64,000 bases of DNA from Pseudarthrobacter sp. fls2-241-R2A-127. Its GTDB lineage: Bacteria > Actinomycetota > Actinomycetes > Actinomycetales > Micrococcaceae. This document shows, piece after piece, positions 35,491 through 46,082 of this stretch; position 1 is the first letter of the stretch, and the number at the start of each line of letters is the position of its first letter. The notes under the pieces were generated by a model. It was not told the DNA's origin and made no database searches. It worked only from the letters and a program-made list of their open reading frames with translations. The stretch spans positions 18,640 to 82,639 of the forward strand of contig NZ_JARVSF010000007.1 of the NCBI RefSeq assembly GCF_030209355.1. The letters run 5' to 3'. Made by a program: the position numbers and the translations under genes.

Positions 35491-36105
35491 GTGACTGCAC
35501 CCGTCAAGAACAAAGCCGATTTCTGGTTCGACCCCCTGTGCCCCTTCGCGTGGGTTACGTCCCGATGGATCGGTGAGGTGGAAGCCGTCCGTAATATCGA
35601 GACCGAATGGCACGTGATGAGCCTGGCCGTCCTGAACGAGGGCCGCGATCTTGATCCGGCTTACCGGGAGTCCATGGACAACGCCTGGGGCATGGTCCGT
35701 GTGATTATTGCCGCCCGTGAAGAGCATGGCCCCCAGGTCATCAAGCCGCTGTACGACGCCATGGGAACCCTGATTCACGACCGTGGCGAGAAGGACCGGC
35801 CGGCAGTCATTGCCAAGGCACTCGCCGAGTGCGGGCTCCCGGAGTCCCTGGCTGACGCCGCAAACACTGATGCTTATGATGCCCAGCTGCGGGCCAGCCA
35901 TGAGGAAGGCATTTCCCTGGTGGGCCAGGACGTCGGCACCCCGGTGGTCGCCTTCAACGGAACAGCGTTTTTCGGACCCGTCCTGACCCGTATTCCCCGT
36001 GGCGAGGTGGCCGGGACGCTGTGGGACGCTACCACCGCGATCGCCGGCTACCCGCACTTCTTCGAGTTGAAGCGCAGCCGGACGGAAAGCCCCGAGTTCG
36101 ACTAA
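35491..36105 (+). CDS. DsbA-family reductase, Rv2466c-like (mycothiol-linked)
   Basis: 204 residues of thioredoxin fold with a helical insertion. The N-terminal motif FWFDPLCPFAWVTSRWIGEV aligns with mycobacterial Rv2466c, a mycothiol-dependent nitroreductase, but the second active-site Cys is Ala (CPFA instead of CPxC). The cis-Pro region is GTPVVAFNG. GTG start, 13 bases after clpX, so likely co-transcribed. Proposed role in oxidative stress is by family only. Confidence 0.85.
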   Translation: MTAPVKNKADFWFDPLCPFAWVTSRWIGEVEAVRNIETEWHVMSLAVLNEGRDLDPAYRESMDNAWGMVRVIIAAREEHGPQVIKPLYDAMGTLIHDRGEKDRPAVIAKALAECGLPESLADAANTDAYDAQLRASHEEGISLVGQDVGTPVVAFNGTAFFGPVLTRIPRGEVAGTLWDATTAIAGYPHFFELKRSRTESPEFD

Positions 36106-36124
36106 GGGCTTGCCTGCTGCACAC

Positions 36125-36172
36125 CAAGGGCCCTGGGGGAACTACATCACAGTAGTTCCCCCGGGGCCCTTG
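36125..36172 (+). terminator. Terminator after the clpX/DsbA-like transcript
   Basis: 21-bp stem with one G-T pair (36125-36145 with 36152-36172), loop ATCACA. Confidence 0.8.
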
Positions 36173-36375
36173 CACTTGGACCGGTGCGGGAGAACAATAG
36201 TTTTTACCCACTTCGAAAGAGGCGGGACGCAGGAACCAAAGATTCAGTGATATGCAATTTCGACGCAGCCATCGGCGAAGTCGAATGCAAGCTACCAGTG
36301 ACGGTGTAGTAAGACCTGGAAACTCAGCGGATCCTGCCAGACCATTGGAAACGTCACCAGATGGCCGAAAAAGTC
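36173..36375. other. Orphan intergenic segment between two terminators
   Basis: About 200 bases of visibly lower G+C, bracketed by terminators of two convergent genes. No open frame with plausible coding character. It holds a short inverted repeat TTCGAC / GTCGAA (from 36258 and 36280). I see no known RNA family. Confidence 0.4.
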
Positions 36376-36411
36376 GAAGCCCCACCAACGGCAAAACGCT
36401 GATGGGGCTTC
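36376..36411 (-). terminator. Terminator of valS
   Basis: On the minus strand GAAGCCCCATCA pairs with TGGTGGGGCTTC (one mismatch) around a 12-base loop, and is followed by GACTTTTT. Confidence 0.85.
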
Positions 36412-36437
36412 CCCTTTGCCCTGGAACGGGCCGGACG

Positions 36438-39059
36438 TCAGGCCTTGGCGGGCTCGTCGCTTGCGGCCAGGGCTACGTCGGTGACCGCAAGGTCCCCGCC
36501 ACCCACCACCAAGGTAATTTCCCGGGCGTTTGATGCAGCCTTCAGATCCGCCAGTCCGGCCTGCAGCTGCGCCGTGACGGCCTCCCCGGCGGTAATCGTG
36601 GCGGACAGCACCTCCGTGCGCTGCTTGACCTTCGCCTCGGATTTGGCCTTGCGGACACCACTGAGGGCAATCCCCACGGTTGAAAGCATGGTGGTGTCAC
36701 CGCCTGGGATCTCCAGCGCCGAAGGCCAAGCGGCACGGTGCACGGACCCGGTCCGCCACCAGCTCCAGACTTCCTCGGTGGCGAACGGGAGGAAGGGAGC
36801 AAAGAGCCGGAGCAGGGCGTCCAGCGTGGTGGCCAAGGCGGCCAGTACCGATGCCTGCTCCGCTTCACCGGCTGCACCGTAGGCGCGGTCCTTGATCAGT
36901 TCCACGTAGTCGTCCGTGAACTGCCAAAAGAATGATTCCGTGAGCTGCAGGGCGCGGGCGTAGTCGTAGTTCTCGAACGCCTTGGTGGACTGGGCAACGA
37001 CGTCGGCCAGCTGGGCCAGCAGTGCCCGGTCCAGGGGGTTGGTAAGGACGGACAAGTCGCCGGAGAGCACGGAGTTCTCGGTGGCTCCGAGGTTCAGCAC
37101 GAACTTGGAGGCGTTCAGCAGCTTGATGGCCAGCCGCCGGCCGATCTTCATCTGCGCGATCTCGTAGGCGGTGTCGGCCCCGAGCCGCGCCGAAGCAGCC
37201 CAGTAACGGACGGCATCCGAGCCGTACTCATTGAGCACATCGGTGGGTACCACCACGTTGCCCTTGGACTTGGACATCTTCTTGCGGTCCGGGTCCAGGA
37301 TCCAGCCGGAAATGGCCGCGTGCTTCCACGGCGCACTCTTCTGGAGGGCGTCGGCGCGGACCGCGGAGGAGAAGAGCCAGGTGCGGATGATGTCGTGGCC
37401 CTGGGGGCGGAGGTCGAACGGGTACACCTTCGCGAAGAGGTCCTCGTCCCGGCTCCAGCCACCCACGATCTGCGGGGTCAGGGATGACGTGGCCCACGTG
37501 TCCAGGACGTCGGCATCCCCGGTGAATCCGTTGGGCTGGTCGCGCTGCGTTTCCTCGAAGCCGGGGGCGGCGTCCGCCGCCGGGTCGACGGGGAGCATCC
37601 CGTCGGAGGGGATGATGGGGTTGTCGTAGTCGGGGTTGCCGTGGCCGTCCAGCGGGTACCAGACGGGGATGGGCACGCCGAAGAAGCGCTGCCGGGAGAC
37701 CAGCCAGTCGCCGTTCAGGCCGGCGATCCAGTTCTCGTAGCGGGAGCGCATGAAGGACGGGTGGAAATCGATCTCCTTGCCGCGGCCGATCAGGCGTTCG
37801 CGGCGGTCCTCATCCCGGCCGCCGTTGCGGATGTACCACTGGCGGGAGGTCACCACTTCCAGCGGCTTGTCGCCCTTTTCGAAGAAGTTCACCGGGTGGG
37901 TGATCTTCTTCGGTTCGCCGTCCAGCAGGTCGGCGTCCTTGAGCAGTTCCACCACGGCTTCCTTCGCGGAGAAAGCGGTCTTGCCGGCAATGGCGGCGTA
38001 CGCTTCCTTGCCGGCCTCGCTGGTGATCCACTCGGGGGTCTCGGCGATGATGCGGCCGTCACGGCCCATGATGGCGCGGGTGGGCAGCTGCAGTTCGCGC
38101 CACCACGTGACGTCGGTCAGGTCGCCGAAGGTACACACCATGGCGATACCCGAGCCCTTGTCAGCCTTGGCCAGCGGGTGGGCTTTGACTTCCAGCTCGA
38201 CGCCGAACAGCGGCGACGTCACGGTCTTGCCGAACAGCGGCTGGTACCGCTCGTCGTCGGGATTTGCCACGAGGGCGGCGCAAGCAGCCAGCAGTTCCGG
38301 ACGGGTGGTCTCGATGAAGATCTTTTCACCGTCTTCGGTGAAGAAGGGGTAGCGGTAGTACGCCCCCGGTACCTCGCGGTCTTCCAGTTCCGCCTGGGCC
38401 ACGGCCGTGCGGAACGTCACGTCCCAGAGAGTGGGGGCTTCGGCCATGTAAGCATCCCCGGCGGCGAGGTTGGCCAGGAAGGCGCGCTGCGACACGGCGC
38501 GGGAGGTGTCATCGATGGTGCGGTAGGTCAGGTCCCAGTCGACAGACAAGCCCAGGGTCTGGAACAGGTTCTCGAAGACCTTCTCGTCCTCCACGGCGAG
38601 CTCTTCGCAGAGCTCGATGAAGTTCTGGCGGGACACGACGTCGAAATCGCGCTGGTTCTTGGCGGGCTGGGCCGGCGGCCGGTAGTCGGCGTTGTAAGGG
38701 ATGGCAGGGTCGCACCGCACGCCGTAGTAGTTCTGCACGCGGCGCTCGGTGGGCAGGCCGTTGTCGTCCCAACCCATGGGGTAGAAGACATTTTTGCCCG
38801 TCATGCGCATGTACCGGGCCTGCACGTCCGTCTGGGTGAAGGAGAACATATGCCCCACATGCAGGGACCCCGACGCGGTGGGCGGGGGAGTGTCGATCGA
38901 GTAGACCTGCTCCCGGGTGGTGTCGGGGTTGAATTTGTAGGTTCCTTCGGACAACCAGCGCTGGGTGAGCGCGGCTTCGAGGCCTTCGAGGGCCGGCTTG
39001 TCCGGAACGTTGATGGGGGCGGTGGTGGGCGTGTCTGTACCCTGCGTGTCTTCAGCCAT
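36438..39059 (-). CDS. valS: Valyl-tRNA synthetase
   Basis: Class Ia synthetase of 873 residues. HIGH-type motif PPPTASGSLHVGHMFSF near the N-terminus, CP1 editing domain in the middle, KMSKS in RKKMSKSKGNVV, followed by the anticodon-binding helices. The tail is shorter than in E. coli and lacks the full coiled-coil arm. ATG start, single gene with its own terminator. Confidence 0.97.
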   Translation of the reverse strand: MAEDTQGTDTPTTAPINVPDKPALEGLEAALTQRWLSEGTYKFNPDTTREQVYSIDTPPPTASGSLHVGHMFSFTQTDVQARYMRMTGKNVFYPMGWDDNGLPTERRVQNYYGVRCDPAIPYNADYRPPAQPAKNQRDFDVVSRQNFIELCEELAVEDEKVFENLFQTLGLSVDWDLTYRTIDDTSRAVSQRAFLANLAAGDAYMAEAPTLWDVTFRTAVAQAELEDREVPGAYYRYPFFTEDGEKIFIETTRPELLAACAALVANPDDERYQPLFGKTVTSPLFGVELEVKAHPLAKADKGSGIAMVCTFGDLTDVTWWRELQLPTRAIMGRDGRIIAETPEWITSEAGKEAYAAIAGKTAFSAKEAVVELLKDADLLDGEPKKITHPVNFFEKGDKPLEVVTSRQWYIRNGGRDEDRRERLIGRGKEIDFHPSFMRSRYENWIAGLNGDWLVSRQRFFGVPIPVWYPLDGHGNPDYDNPIIPSDGMLPVDPAADAAPGFEETQRDQPNGFTGDADVLDTWATSSLTPQIVGGWSRDEDLFAKVYPFDLRPQGHDIIRTWLFSSAVRADALQKSAPWKHAAISGWILDPDRKKMSKSKGNVVVPTDVLNEYGSDAVRYWAASARLGADTAYEIAQMKIGRRLAIKLLNASKFVLNLGATENSVLSGDLSVLTNPLDRALLAQLADVVAQSTKAFENYDYARALQLTESFFWQFTDDYVELIKDRAYGAAGEAEQASVLAALATTLDALLRLFAPFLPFATEEVWSWWRTGSVHRAAWPSALEIPGGDTTMLSTVGIALSGVRKAKSEAKVKQRTEVLSATITAGEAVTAQLQAGLADLKAASNAREITLVVGGGDLAVTDVALAASDEPAKA

Positions 39060-39223
39060 TGGGCAATTCTTTCATGCCCGCTTCGATCCCACCCAACCAG
39101 CCTGGGGCTGCCCGGCCGGCACCGTTCTCCGGGGCCGCTCCCGGACGTGCGGAACCGCGCCCCTGGCCCTGCTTAGAGTACGTTCGGGGACGTCCTGCCG
39201 CCCTGTCCCGTTAGGGTTGTGCC

Positions 39224-39982
39224 ATGACTGAGGACTTGCAGAAAAAGGCAGCACTGGTGACCGGCGCGAGCAGCGGAATCGGGGAAGCGGCTGTCCGCGC
39301 CCTGCGCGAGGACGGCTGGACGGTTTTCGCCGTCGCCCGCCGGGCAGACCGGCTCGCCACCCTGGCAGGGGAGACGGGCGCCGTCGCGATCGCTGCCGAT
39401 ATCGCAGAGGACGACGACGTGTCCCGGCTTCTGGCCCAGGTCACCGAAGCAGGCGGCATCGACACGCTCATCAACATTGCCGGTGGCGCCCGCGGAGCGG
39501 ACAAGGTGGGAGACGCCAGCACGGCCGACTGGGAGTGGATGTTCCGGGTCAACGTCCTGGGAACGATGAAGCTCACCCGCGCCTTCCTGCCGATGCTCCG
39601 TGCCACCGGGCACGGAACCGTGCTGAACCTGACGTCCACGGCCGGGCTGGATGCCTATGAGGGCGGCGGCGGCTACAACGCCGCCAAGTTCGGCCAGCAC
39701 GCCCTGACAAATGCCCTCCGCCTGGAGGAAGCGGAACACAACCTCCGCGTCATCGAGGTTGCGCCTGGCTTGGTGCAAACGGAGGAATTCGCGCTGAACC
39801 GCCTCGGCGATGCGCAGGCCGCCGGGAAGGTCTACCAAGGGGTGGAGAAGCCGCTGACTGCCGCGGATGTGGCAGATGTGGTCCGTTACGCCGTCTCCGC
39901 CCCGCACCACGTCAACCTGGACCAGATCGTTATCCGGCCCGTGGCGCAGGCCGCAACGCACAAATTGATCAGGAAGGGCTAG
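39224..39982 (+). CDS. Short-chain dehydrogenase/reductase
   Basis: 252 residues. NAD(P)-binding TGASSGIGEAAVRAL at the N-terminus, NIAGGARG (NAG-type), catalytic Ser in LTSTAGLDAYEG, and Tyr-Lys in GGGGYNAAKFGQHAL. Closest in look to clan YdfG-like enzymes acting on hydroxy acids, but the substrate is not readable. Stop overlaps that of the convergent next gene by four bases. Confidence 0.9.
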   Translation: MTEDLQKKAALVTGASSGIGEAAVRALREDGWTVFAVARRADRLATLAGETGAVAIAADIAEDDDVSRLLAQVTEAGGIDTLINIAGGARGADKVGDASTADWEWMFRVNVLGTMKLTRAFLPMLRATGHGTVLNLTSTAGLDAYEGGGGYNAAKFGQHALTNALRLEEAEHNLRVIEVAPGLVQTEEFALNRLGDAQAAGKVYQGVEKPLTAADVADVVRYAVSAPHHVNLDQIVIRPVAQAATHKLIRKG

Positions 39983-40980
39983 GAGCCCCTGATGTGCAGG
40001 GTTGCCACCACCGCCGCGTGGTCGGTGCCCGGAACCCGTTCGACTGAATAGTTCGAGCCCCTGATGTCGGGGCTGGTCACCAGGTGGTCCAGGGTGACCC
40101 CGGGCAGCCGGTAGTCGCGCATCGGCCACGTGGGAACGAGCCTCATTCCAAGGGAGGCGGCGACGTCCACGAGGCTGCGGGTGCCATCGGTCCCGGCCAG
40201 CAGCGAGCGGAATTCGTGATGGTCATAAGTCGCGTTGAAGTCTCCGGCCAGCAGCAGGGGACCGGTGCCGTTGTCCACCCTTCCTGCGGCCGCGAGGTCC
40301 ACGCGCCACTGCTGGACGGCGTCGCCCACGGGTGCCAAGGTATGGACGGCCACCACCTGCACGTCAGTTCCGCTGCCACCGCCCAGCATGAGGCGGGCCA
40401 CGGGCATGGTGAATTGCGTGCCGCGGAGCACGCCGGTTTCCCGGAGCTTATAGGAGGAGTAGATGGCCGCGCCACCTGCGCCCTCCCTGGCATGGGCAAC
40501 CCGGTGGGGGAGCAACTGGTCCAGTCCAGCCTCGGTAAGCTTCCTTTCCAGCGCCGGTGTGTATTCCTCCACGGCCAGCAGGTCCACGCGCCGGTCCCGG
40601 ACCATCCCCACGATGCTGGCTGCGTCCGCACCGCCCAACTCCGCGTTAATGGTCATGGCAACCAGCGGGACCGCCGTGGCTTCGGCGGCAGGTTCCCTGA
40701 CGTCCAGCGGAAAAATCCACAGCAGCTGGCATCCCAGCAGGACGGCTGCCACAACCTGCTGCCAGCGGCGCCGGCCCGCGAAGGCCAGGGCAAGTGCGGC
40801 AACGCCCGGGGCCGCGAGCCAAGGTGTGAAGGCCACCAGCTGCACCGCAAGCACCGGCCAGTCGGCGGGCACGGCACGGACAGCTGAAACCGCGGCCACC
40901 GGCAGGGCCACGGGAAGGAACAGCCACCGGCACACCGCAGCCGCGCGTGCGGCCGGGGACGGACGCTTCGTTGCTGCCAT
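39979..40980 (-). CDS. Membrane protein with endonuclease/exonuclease/phosphatase domain
   Basis: 333 residues. Three hydrophobic helices at about 16-38, 42-66 and 70-92 anchor the protein. The remainder is a DNase I-like domain with VEEYTPALERKL (Glu), PLLLAGDFNATYDHHEFR (metal/catalytic Asp-Asn), LPGVTLDHLVTS (Asp) and TDHAAVVATL (final Asp-His). The domain should face outside, acting on phosphodiesters or phosphoesters; target unknown. ATG start. Confidence 0.9.
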   Translation of the reverse strand: MAATKRPSPAARAAAVCRWLFLPVALPVAAVSAVRAVPADWPVLAVQLVAFTPWLAAPGVAALALAFAGRRRWQQVVAAVLLGCQLLWIFPLDVREPAAEATAVPLVAMTINAELGGADAASIVGMVRDRRVDLLAVEEYTPALERKLTEAGLDQLLPHRVAHAREGAGGAAIYSSYKLRETGVLRGTQFTMPVARLMLGGGSGTDVQVVAVHTLAPVGDAVQQWRVDLAAAGRVDNGTGPLLLAGDFNATYDHHEFRSLLAGTDGTRSLVDVAASLGMRLVPTWPMRDYRLPGVTLDHLVTSPDIRGSNYSVERVPGTDHAAVVATLHIRGS

Positions 40981-41101
40981 GGGGCGAGTCTAGGCAATCC
41001 GTCCGCCGCGGTCAGCCCTCCGGGGGCAGTTCCTGCGGTGGGGCGCACGCAGCGTGCCTTCGCCCCCGGTTCCGGAATGGCACTGGACGCGCCGGAAATA
41101 G

Positions 41102-41107
41102 TAGACT
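41102..41107 (+). promoter_or_regulatory. Possible -10 element of the ileS leader
   Basis: TAGACT just upstream of the T-box stem I; a transcript starting about 41113 would begin right at the riboswitch. No convincing -35 is seen. Confidence 0.3.
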
Positions 41108-41345
41108 GGCCACTGGCTATGACCCGGCAATCACCGGTGAGCTTCCGGAAGAACCCGCGGCTGCCCGTCCAGGGCGGCTGCGTCAGTAGAACCGGACGGG
41201 TAAGCCCGTCACAGCAGTTAACGAGAGGCCGGTGCGGCGCCCGTTCCGCGAGGGACACGCAGTGCCGGTAAGTGAGGTGGTACCGCGGTGAGCGTGCAGT
41301 CCCAGGGCGGCACGGACGCCGTCCTCGCATCCTGAACGGAACAGC
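41108..41345 (+). promoter_or_regulatory. T-box riboswitch of ileS
   Basis: Leader with a short stem I (GACCCGGCAATCACCGGTGAG) whose loop carries the isoleucine specifier ATC at 41130-41132, and the T-box sequence GAGGTGGTACCGCGGTG at 41275-41291, which pairs with the uncharged tRNA-Ile acceptor end. There is no T-tract terminator before ileS, so control should be at translation initiation, as known for actinobacterial ileS T-boxes. Confidence 0.92.
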
Positions 41346-41390
41346 CGGCCCGCGCCGGAGGTTCACCGCGCCCAACCCAGGATGTCGAAC

Positions 41391-44300
41391 ATGACGTTTT
41401 ACCCCAAGGCCTCAGCTTCCAGCACCCCAGCCAGCGGCAATGCCGGCGTTTCCGCCTCCGTGAAGTTCCCGGAGATCGAAGAGCGCATCCTGAAATACTG
41501 GGACCAGGACGGAACTTTCCAGGCCAGCATCGACCAGCGCAGCGCCGACGCCCCCGGCGGCGAGCCCGGCAGCAACGAATTCGTGTTCTACGACGGCCCG
41601 CCGTTCGCCAACGGCCTGCCCCACTACGGCCACCTCCTCACCGGGTACGCCAAGGACCTGGTGGGCCGCTACCAGACCCAGCGCGGCAAGCGCGTCGAGC
41701 GCCGGTTCGGCTGGGATACCCACGGCCTGCCGGCTGAGCTCGAAGCCATGAAGCAGTTGGGCATGACGGACAAGACCCAGATCGAAGCCATGGGCATCGA
41801 CAAGTTCAACGACGCCTGCCGGGCCTCCGTCATGAAGTACGCCGATGAATGGCGCAGTTACGTCACCCGCCAGGCACGCTGGGTTGACTTCGACAACGAC
41901 TACAAGACCCTGAACGTCGAGTACATGGAGTCGGTCCTCTGGGCCTTCAAGCAGCTGCACGACAAGGGGCTGACCTACAACGGCTACCGCGTCCTGCCGT
42001 ATTGCTGGAAGGACGAGACGCCGCTGTCCAACCACGAGCTGCGCATGGACGACGACGTCTACAAGAACCGCCAGGACCAGACGGTCACCGTCACTTTCCC
42101 CATCCTCGCCGGCGAATCCGACCTGTCCCGGCAGCTCGACGGCGTCCAGGCCCTCGCCTGGACCACCACGCCCTGGACGCTGCCCACCAACGCCGCGCTC
42201 GCCGTCGGCCCCTCGATCACCTACGCGGTGCTGCCGACCGGACCCAACGGCGTCAAGGCCGCCTCGGCCGACGCCCCGGTAGCGGGCAGCTTCCTGCTGG
42301 CGGCCGACCTGCTGGGCAACTACGCGAAGGACCTCGGATACGACAGCTTCGAGGACGCTGAAGCTGCAGTCGTGTCCACCCACCTCGGCGCTGAACTGGA
42401 GGGCCTCGCGTACCGGCGGCTCTGGGATGACTTCGCCGACAACGAAAAATACGGCATGGAGAATGCCTGGCGGTTCCTGGTGGCCGATTACGTCACCACA
42501 ACGGACGGTACCGGCATCGTGCACCAGGCTCCGGCCTACGGCGAAGATGACCAGAAGGTCTGCGAGGAAGCCGGCATCCCGGTGGTGCTCTCCGTCGACG
42601 AGGGCGCAAAGTTCCTGCCCCTGTTCAAGCACGGCGACCTCCACGACATCGCCGGGCTGCAGGTCTTCGAGGCCAACAAGCCCATCACGCAGGTGCTCCG
42701 CGCCCAGGGCCGGCTGGTCCGCCAGGCAAGCTACGAGCACAGTTACCCGCACTGCTGGCGCTGCCGCAACCCGCTGATATACCGCGCCGTGTCCTCCTGG
42801 TACGTCGAGGTCACCAAGTTCAAGGACCGGATGTCCGAACTGAACCAGGAGATCAACTGGATCCCCGGCAACGTCAAGGACGGCCAGTTCGGCAAGTGGC
42901 TGGACAACGCCCGCGACTGGTCCATCAGCCGCAACCGCTTCTGGGGCAGCCCCATCCCGGTGTGGCAGTCCACGGATCCCGAATACCCGCGCACCGACGT
43001 GTACGGATCCCTTGCCGAACTGGAAGCTGACTTTGGCCGGCTGCCGCTGAACAAGGATGGCCAGGTGGACCTCCACCGGCCGTTCATCGACGAACTCACC
43101 CGGCCGAACCCGGACGACCCCCGCACCCCGGAAGAGGGCCAGTCCGTGATGCGCCGCGTCGAAGACGTCCTGGACGTCTGGTTCGACTCCGGCTCCATGC
43201 CCTACGGCCAGGTCCACTACCCGTTCGAGAACGAAGCCTGGTTCAACACGCACAACCCGGCTGACTTCATCGTGGAGTACATCGGCCAGACCCGCGGCTG
43301 GTTCTACATGCTGCACATCCTTTCCACCGCGCTGTTTGACCGCCCGGCGTTCCGGAACGTCATCAGCCACGGCATCGTGCTGGGCTCCGACGGGCAGAAG
43401 ATGTCCAAGAGCCTGCGTAACTACCCGGACGTCTCCGAGGTCCTGGACCGCGATGGCTCCGACGCCATGCGCTGGTTCCTGATGTCCAGCCCCATCCTCC
43501 GCGGCGGCAACCTGATCGTCACCGAACAAGGCATCCGCGACGGCGTCCGCCAGGTCATCCTGCCGCTCTGGAACGTCTACAGCTTCTTCACCCTGTACAC
43601 CAACGCCGCAAACGGGGGTGAAGGCTACGACGCGCAACTCCGCTACGACGGCTACGCCGACACCCTGGACCAGTACCTGCTGGCCAACACCGGCGACCTG
43701 GTCCGGAACATGACCGCGCAGCTGGACTCGTACGACATCTCCGGTGCCTGCGACTCGCTGCGCAGCTACCTGGACATGCTCACCAACTGGTACGTACGCC
43801 GCAGCCGGCAACGGTTCTTTGATGAGGACAAGGACGCCTTCGATGCCCTGTACACGGCCCTTGAGACGGTCACCCGGGCGGCGGCGTCGCTGCTGCCGCT
43901 GGTGTCCGAGGAGATCTGGCGCGGCCTGACCGGCGGCCGGTCCGTGCACCTGGCCGACTGGCCGGACGCGGGCCTCTTCCCCGCAAACCCCTCCCTCGTC
44001 GAAGCCATGGACCGCGTCCAGCAGATCTGCTCCACCGGTTCCTCGCTCCGCAAGGCGGCCAACCTGCGTGTCCGGCTGCCCCTGCAGGAGCTCACCGTGG
44101 TGGCACCCGGTGCCGGCGCGCTGGACGGCTTCGCCGCCGTCGTCGCCGATGAACTCAACCTGCGTTCAGTCCGCCTGCTCGACGCCGAAAGCGCCTCCCC
44201 GGAGGAATTCGGCATCCAGCAGAAACTGGTGGTCAACGCCCGCGCCGCGGGTCCGCGGCTGGGCAAGAACGTCCAGGCTGCCATCAAGGGCGCCAAATCC

Positions 44301-44717
44301 GGCGACTGGTCGGTTGACGACGACGGAGTGGTGACCGCTGGCGGCCTGCCGCTGGAGCCCCAGGAGTACACCCTGGAGACCGTCGTGGCGGATTCCGACG
44401 GCGGTGTCGGCGGCTCCAAGGCCGTGGCCGTCCTCCCCGGCGGCGGCTTCGTGGTGCTCAACACCAAGGTAACGCCCGAACTCGAGGCTGAAGGTCTGGC
44501 CCGCGACATGGTCCGCGCCATCCAGCAGGCCCGCAAGGACGCCGGGCTCAACGTCAGCGATCGGATCCGCACCACGGTCACCGCCGCGCAGAACGTCGTG
44601 GCCGCCCTGCTGGCGAACGCTGAACTGGTCAAGGGCGAGACCCTGACCGTAGACCTGGCTGCTGAACCGGCAGACGTGGACGAACCCGCCGTCGTGGTGG
44701 AAAAAGTGGAGGCCTAG
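41391..44717 (+). CDS. ileS: Isoleucyl-tRNA synthetase
   Basis: Class Ia synthetase of about 1108 residues, the longer eukaryote-like type found in actinobacteria, often mupirocin-tolerant. HIGH-type motif [20 protein letters not shown]1 editing domain, KMSKS in [14 protein letters not shown], and a long C-terminal anticodon domain. I prefer ATG at 41391 with AGGA eight bases upstream; an ATG at 41382 adds three residues. First gene of ileS-folC-DUF4233-ndk, under T-box control. Confidence 0.96.
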   Translation: MTFYPKASASSTPASGNAGVSASVKFPEIEERILKYWDQDGTFQASIDQRSADAPGGEPGSNEFVFYDGPPFANGLPHYGHLLTGYAKDLVGRYQTQRGKRVERRFGWDTHGLPAELEAMKQLGMTDKTQIEAMGIDKFNDACRASVMKYADEWRSYVTRQARWVDFDNDYKTLNVEYMESVLWAFKQLHDKGLTYNGYRVLPYCWKDETPLSNHELRMDDDVYKNRQDQTVTVTFPILAGESDLSRQLDGVQALAWTTTPWTLPTNAALAVGPSITYAVLPTGPNGVKAASADAPVAGSFLLAADLLGNYAKDLGYDSFEDAEAAVVSTHLGAELEGLAYRRLWDDFADNEKYGMENAWRFLVADYVTTTDGTGIVHQAPAYGEDDQKVCEEAGIPVVLSVDEGAKFLPLFKHGDLHDIAGLQVFEANKPITQVLRAQGRLVRQASYEHSYPHCWRCRNPLIYRAVSSWYVEVTKFKDRMSELNQEINWIPGNVKDGQFGKWLDNARDWSISRNRFWGSPIPVWQSTDPEYPRTDVYGSLAELEADFGRLPLNKDGQVDLHRPFIDELTRPNPDDPRTPEEGQSVMRRVEDVLDVWFDSGSMPYGQVHYPFENEAWFNTHNPADFIVEYIGQTRGWFYMLHILSTALFDRPAFRNVISHGIVLGSDGQKMSKSLRNYPDVSEVLDRDGSDAMRWFLMSSPILRGGNLIVTEQGIRDGVRQVILPLWNVYSFFTLYTNAANGGEGYDAQLRYDGYADTLDQYLLANTGDLVRNMTAQLDSYDISGACDSLRSYLDMLTNWYVRRSRQRFFDEDKDAFDALYTALETVTRAAASLLPLVSEEIWRGLTGGRSVHLADWPDAGLFPANPSLVEAMDRVQQICSTGSSLRKAANLRVRLPLQELTVVAPGAGALDGFAAVVADELNLRSVRLLDAESASPEEFGIQQKLVVNARAAGPRLGKNVQAAIKGAKSGDWSVDDDGVVTAGGLPLEPQEYTLETVVADSDGGVGGSKAVAVLPGGGFVVLNTKVTPELEAEGLARDMVRAIQQARKDAGLNVSDRIRTTVTAAQNVVAALLANAELVKGETLTVDLAAEPADVDEPAVVVEKVEA

Positions 44718-44720
44718 GAC

Positions 44721-46079
44721 ATGACCGACGAATTTTCGGTGGAAAGCGTCTACGCCGAGCTGCTGGGCAGGGCACCGGAAAACAAGATGGAGCCGCGCCT
44801 GGCTCCGCTGTTCCGCGCCATGGACGTGCTCGGCGAACCCAACAAAGCGTTCCCGATCATCCACGTGACGGGAACCAACGGCAAGACCTCCACGTCAAGG
44901 ATGATCGAGTCCGTGCTCCGTGCCCACGGCCTGAGTACGGGACGTTACACCAGCCCGCACCTGTCCAAGGTCACCGAGCGGATCAGCATCGACGGCCATC
45001 CCGTGCCTGATGAAACCTTTGTGAGGATCTGGGACGAGATCCGGCCCTACCTGCAGATCGTGGATTCGGAACTCGAAGCCGAGGGCCAGCCGCGGCTGAC
45101 GTACTTCGAATGCCTCACCATCCTGGGCTTTGCCATCTTCGCTGACCAGCCCGTCAACGTTGCCGTCATCGAGGTGGGACTGGGCGGCATCACCGATGCC
45201 ACGAACGTCGGGGACGGGCAGGTCTCGGTAGTTACCCCGATCTCCCTGGACCACACCGACCTGCTCGGTGACACCACGGAGGACATCGCCCGCGAAAAGG
45301 CGGGCATCATCAAGCCAGGCGGCTACCTCATCAGCGCCGCGCAGCCTATCGATGCTGCCCAAGTGCTGCTGGAGAAGGCCAAGGAAGTGGACGTGCCCTT
45401 CCGCTTCGAGGGCGTGGAGTTCGGCGTCGAGTCACGCACGGTGGCCGTGGGCGGCCAGATGGTCACCATCCAGGGCATCGCCGGGCGCTACCCGGACCTG
45501 CTGGTACCGCTGCACGGGTCCCACCAGGCCCAAAACGCCGCCGTGGCGGTCGCCGCGCTGGAGGCGTTCTTTGGCGGCGGGAAAGAACTCGACTTCGAGG
45601 TCCTGCAGGAAGGCTTCGCGGCAGTGACCTCCCCCGGCCGCCTGGAAGTAGTGCGCACTGCGCCCACCATCATCGTGGACGCCGCACACAACCCGGACGG
45701 CATCAAGGCTTCCGCCGCCGCCTTGCAGGAAGCATTCACCTTCACCAAGCTGGTTCCGGTGGTGGGCGTGCTCAAGGAGAAGGACGCCGAGGAGATCCTG
45801 CGCGAACTCAAGGAGTCCCTGGGCGGCCTGGCGGACGAGTACTGCTTCACCCAGTCCAACTCGCCGCGCGCCGTGCCGGCAACCGAACTCGCCGAGCTCG
45901 CCATTGACCTTGGCTTCGGCGAAGACAAGGTGCACATCGCCGAGAAACTGGACGACGCACTGGAGTGGGCCGTGGAGCGGGCCGAAGCCAACGACGACCT
46001 CTCCGGCGCCGTCCTGGTCACGGGCTCCATCACCCTGGTGGCCGAGGCCCGGATCCTGCTCGGGAAGACTGAGGCGTAG
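44721..46079 (+). CDS. folC: Bifunctional folylpolyglutamate synthase / dihydrofolate synthase
   Basis: Mur-ligase-like ATP-dependent enzyme of 452 residues adding glutamate to dihydropteroate and folates. P-loop VTGTNGKTSTSRMI, TSPHLSKVTERI substrate motif, GLGGITDATNV, HTDLLGDT, and ligase C-domain DAAHNPDGIKASA. ATG three bases behind the ileS stop, so co-transcribed. Confidence 0.95.
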   Translation: MTDEFSVESVYAELLGRAPENKMEPRLAPLFRAMDVLGEPNKAFPIIHVTGTNGKTSTSRMIESVLRAHGLSTGRYTSPHLSKVTERISIDGHPVPDETFVRIWDEIRPYLQIVDSELEAEGQPRLTYFECLTILGFAIFADQPVNVAVIEVGLGGITDATNVGDGQVSVVTPISLDHTDLLGDTTEDIAREKAGIIKPGGYLISAAQPIDAAQVLLEKAKEVDVPFRFEGVEFGVESRTVAVGGQMVTIQGIAGRYPDLLVPLHGSHQAQNAAVAVAALEAFFGGGKELDFEVLQEGFAAVTSPGRLEVVRTAPTIIVDAAHNPDGIKASAAALQEAFTFTKLVPVVGVLKEKDAEEILRELKESLGGLADEYCFTQSNSPRAVPATELAELAIDLGFGEDKVHIAEKLDDALEWAVERAEANDDLSGAVLVTGSITLVAEARILLGKTEA

Positions 46080-46082
46080 TCC

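Noticed and set aside
41412..43949. An 845-residue open frame opposite ileS
   Set aside because: Antisense shadow; the ileS motifs on the plus strand are complete and the minus frame has biased, motif-free Val/Gly/Ala sequence.
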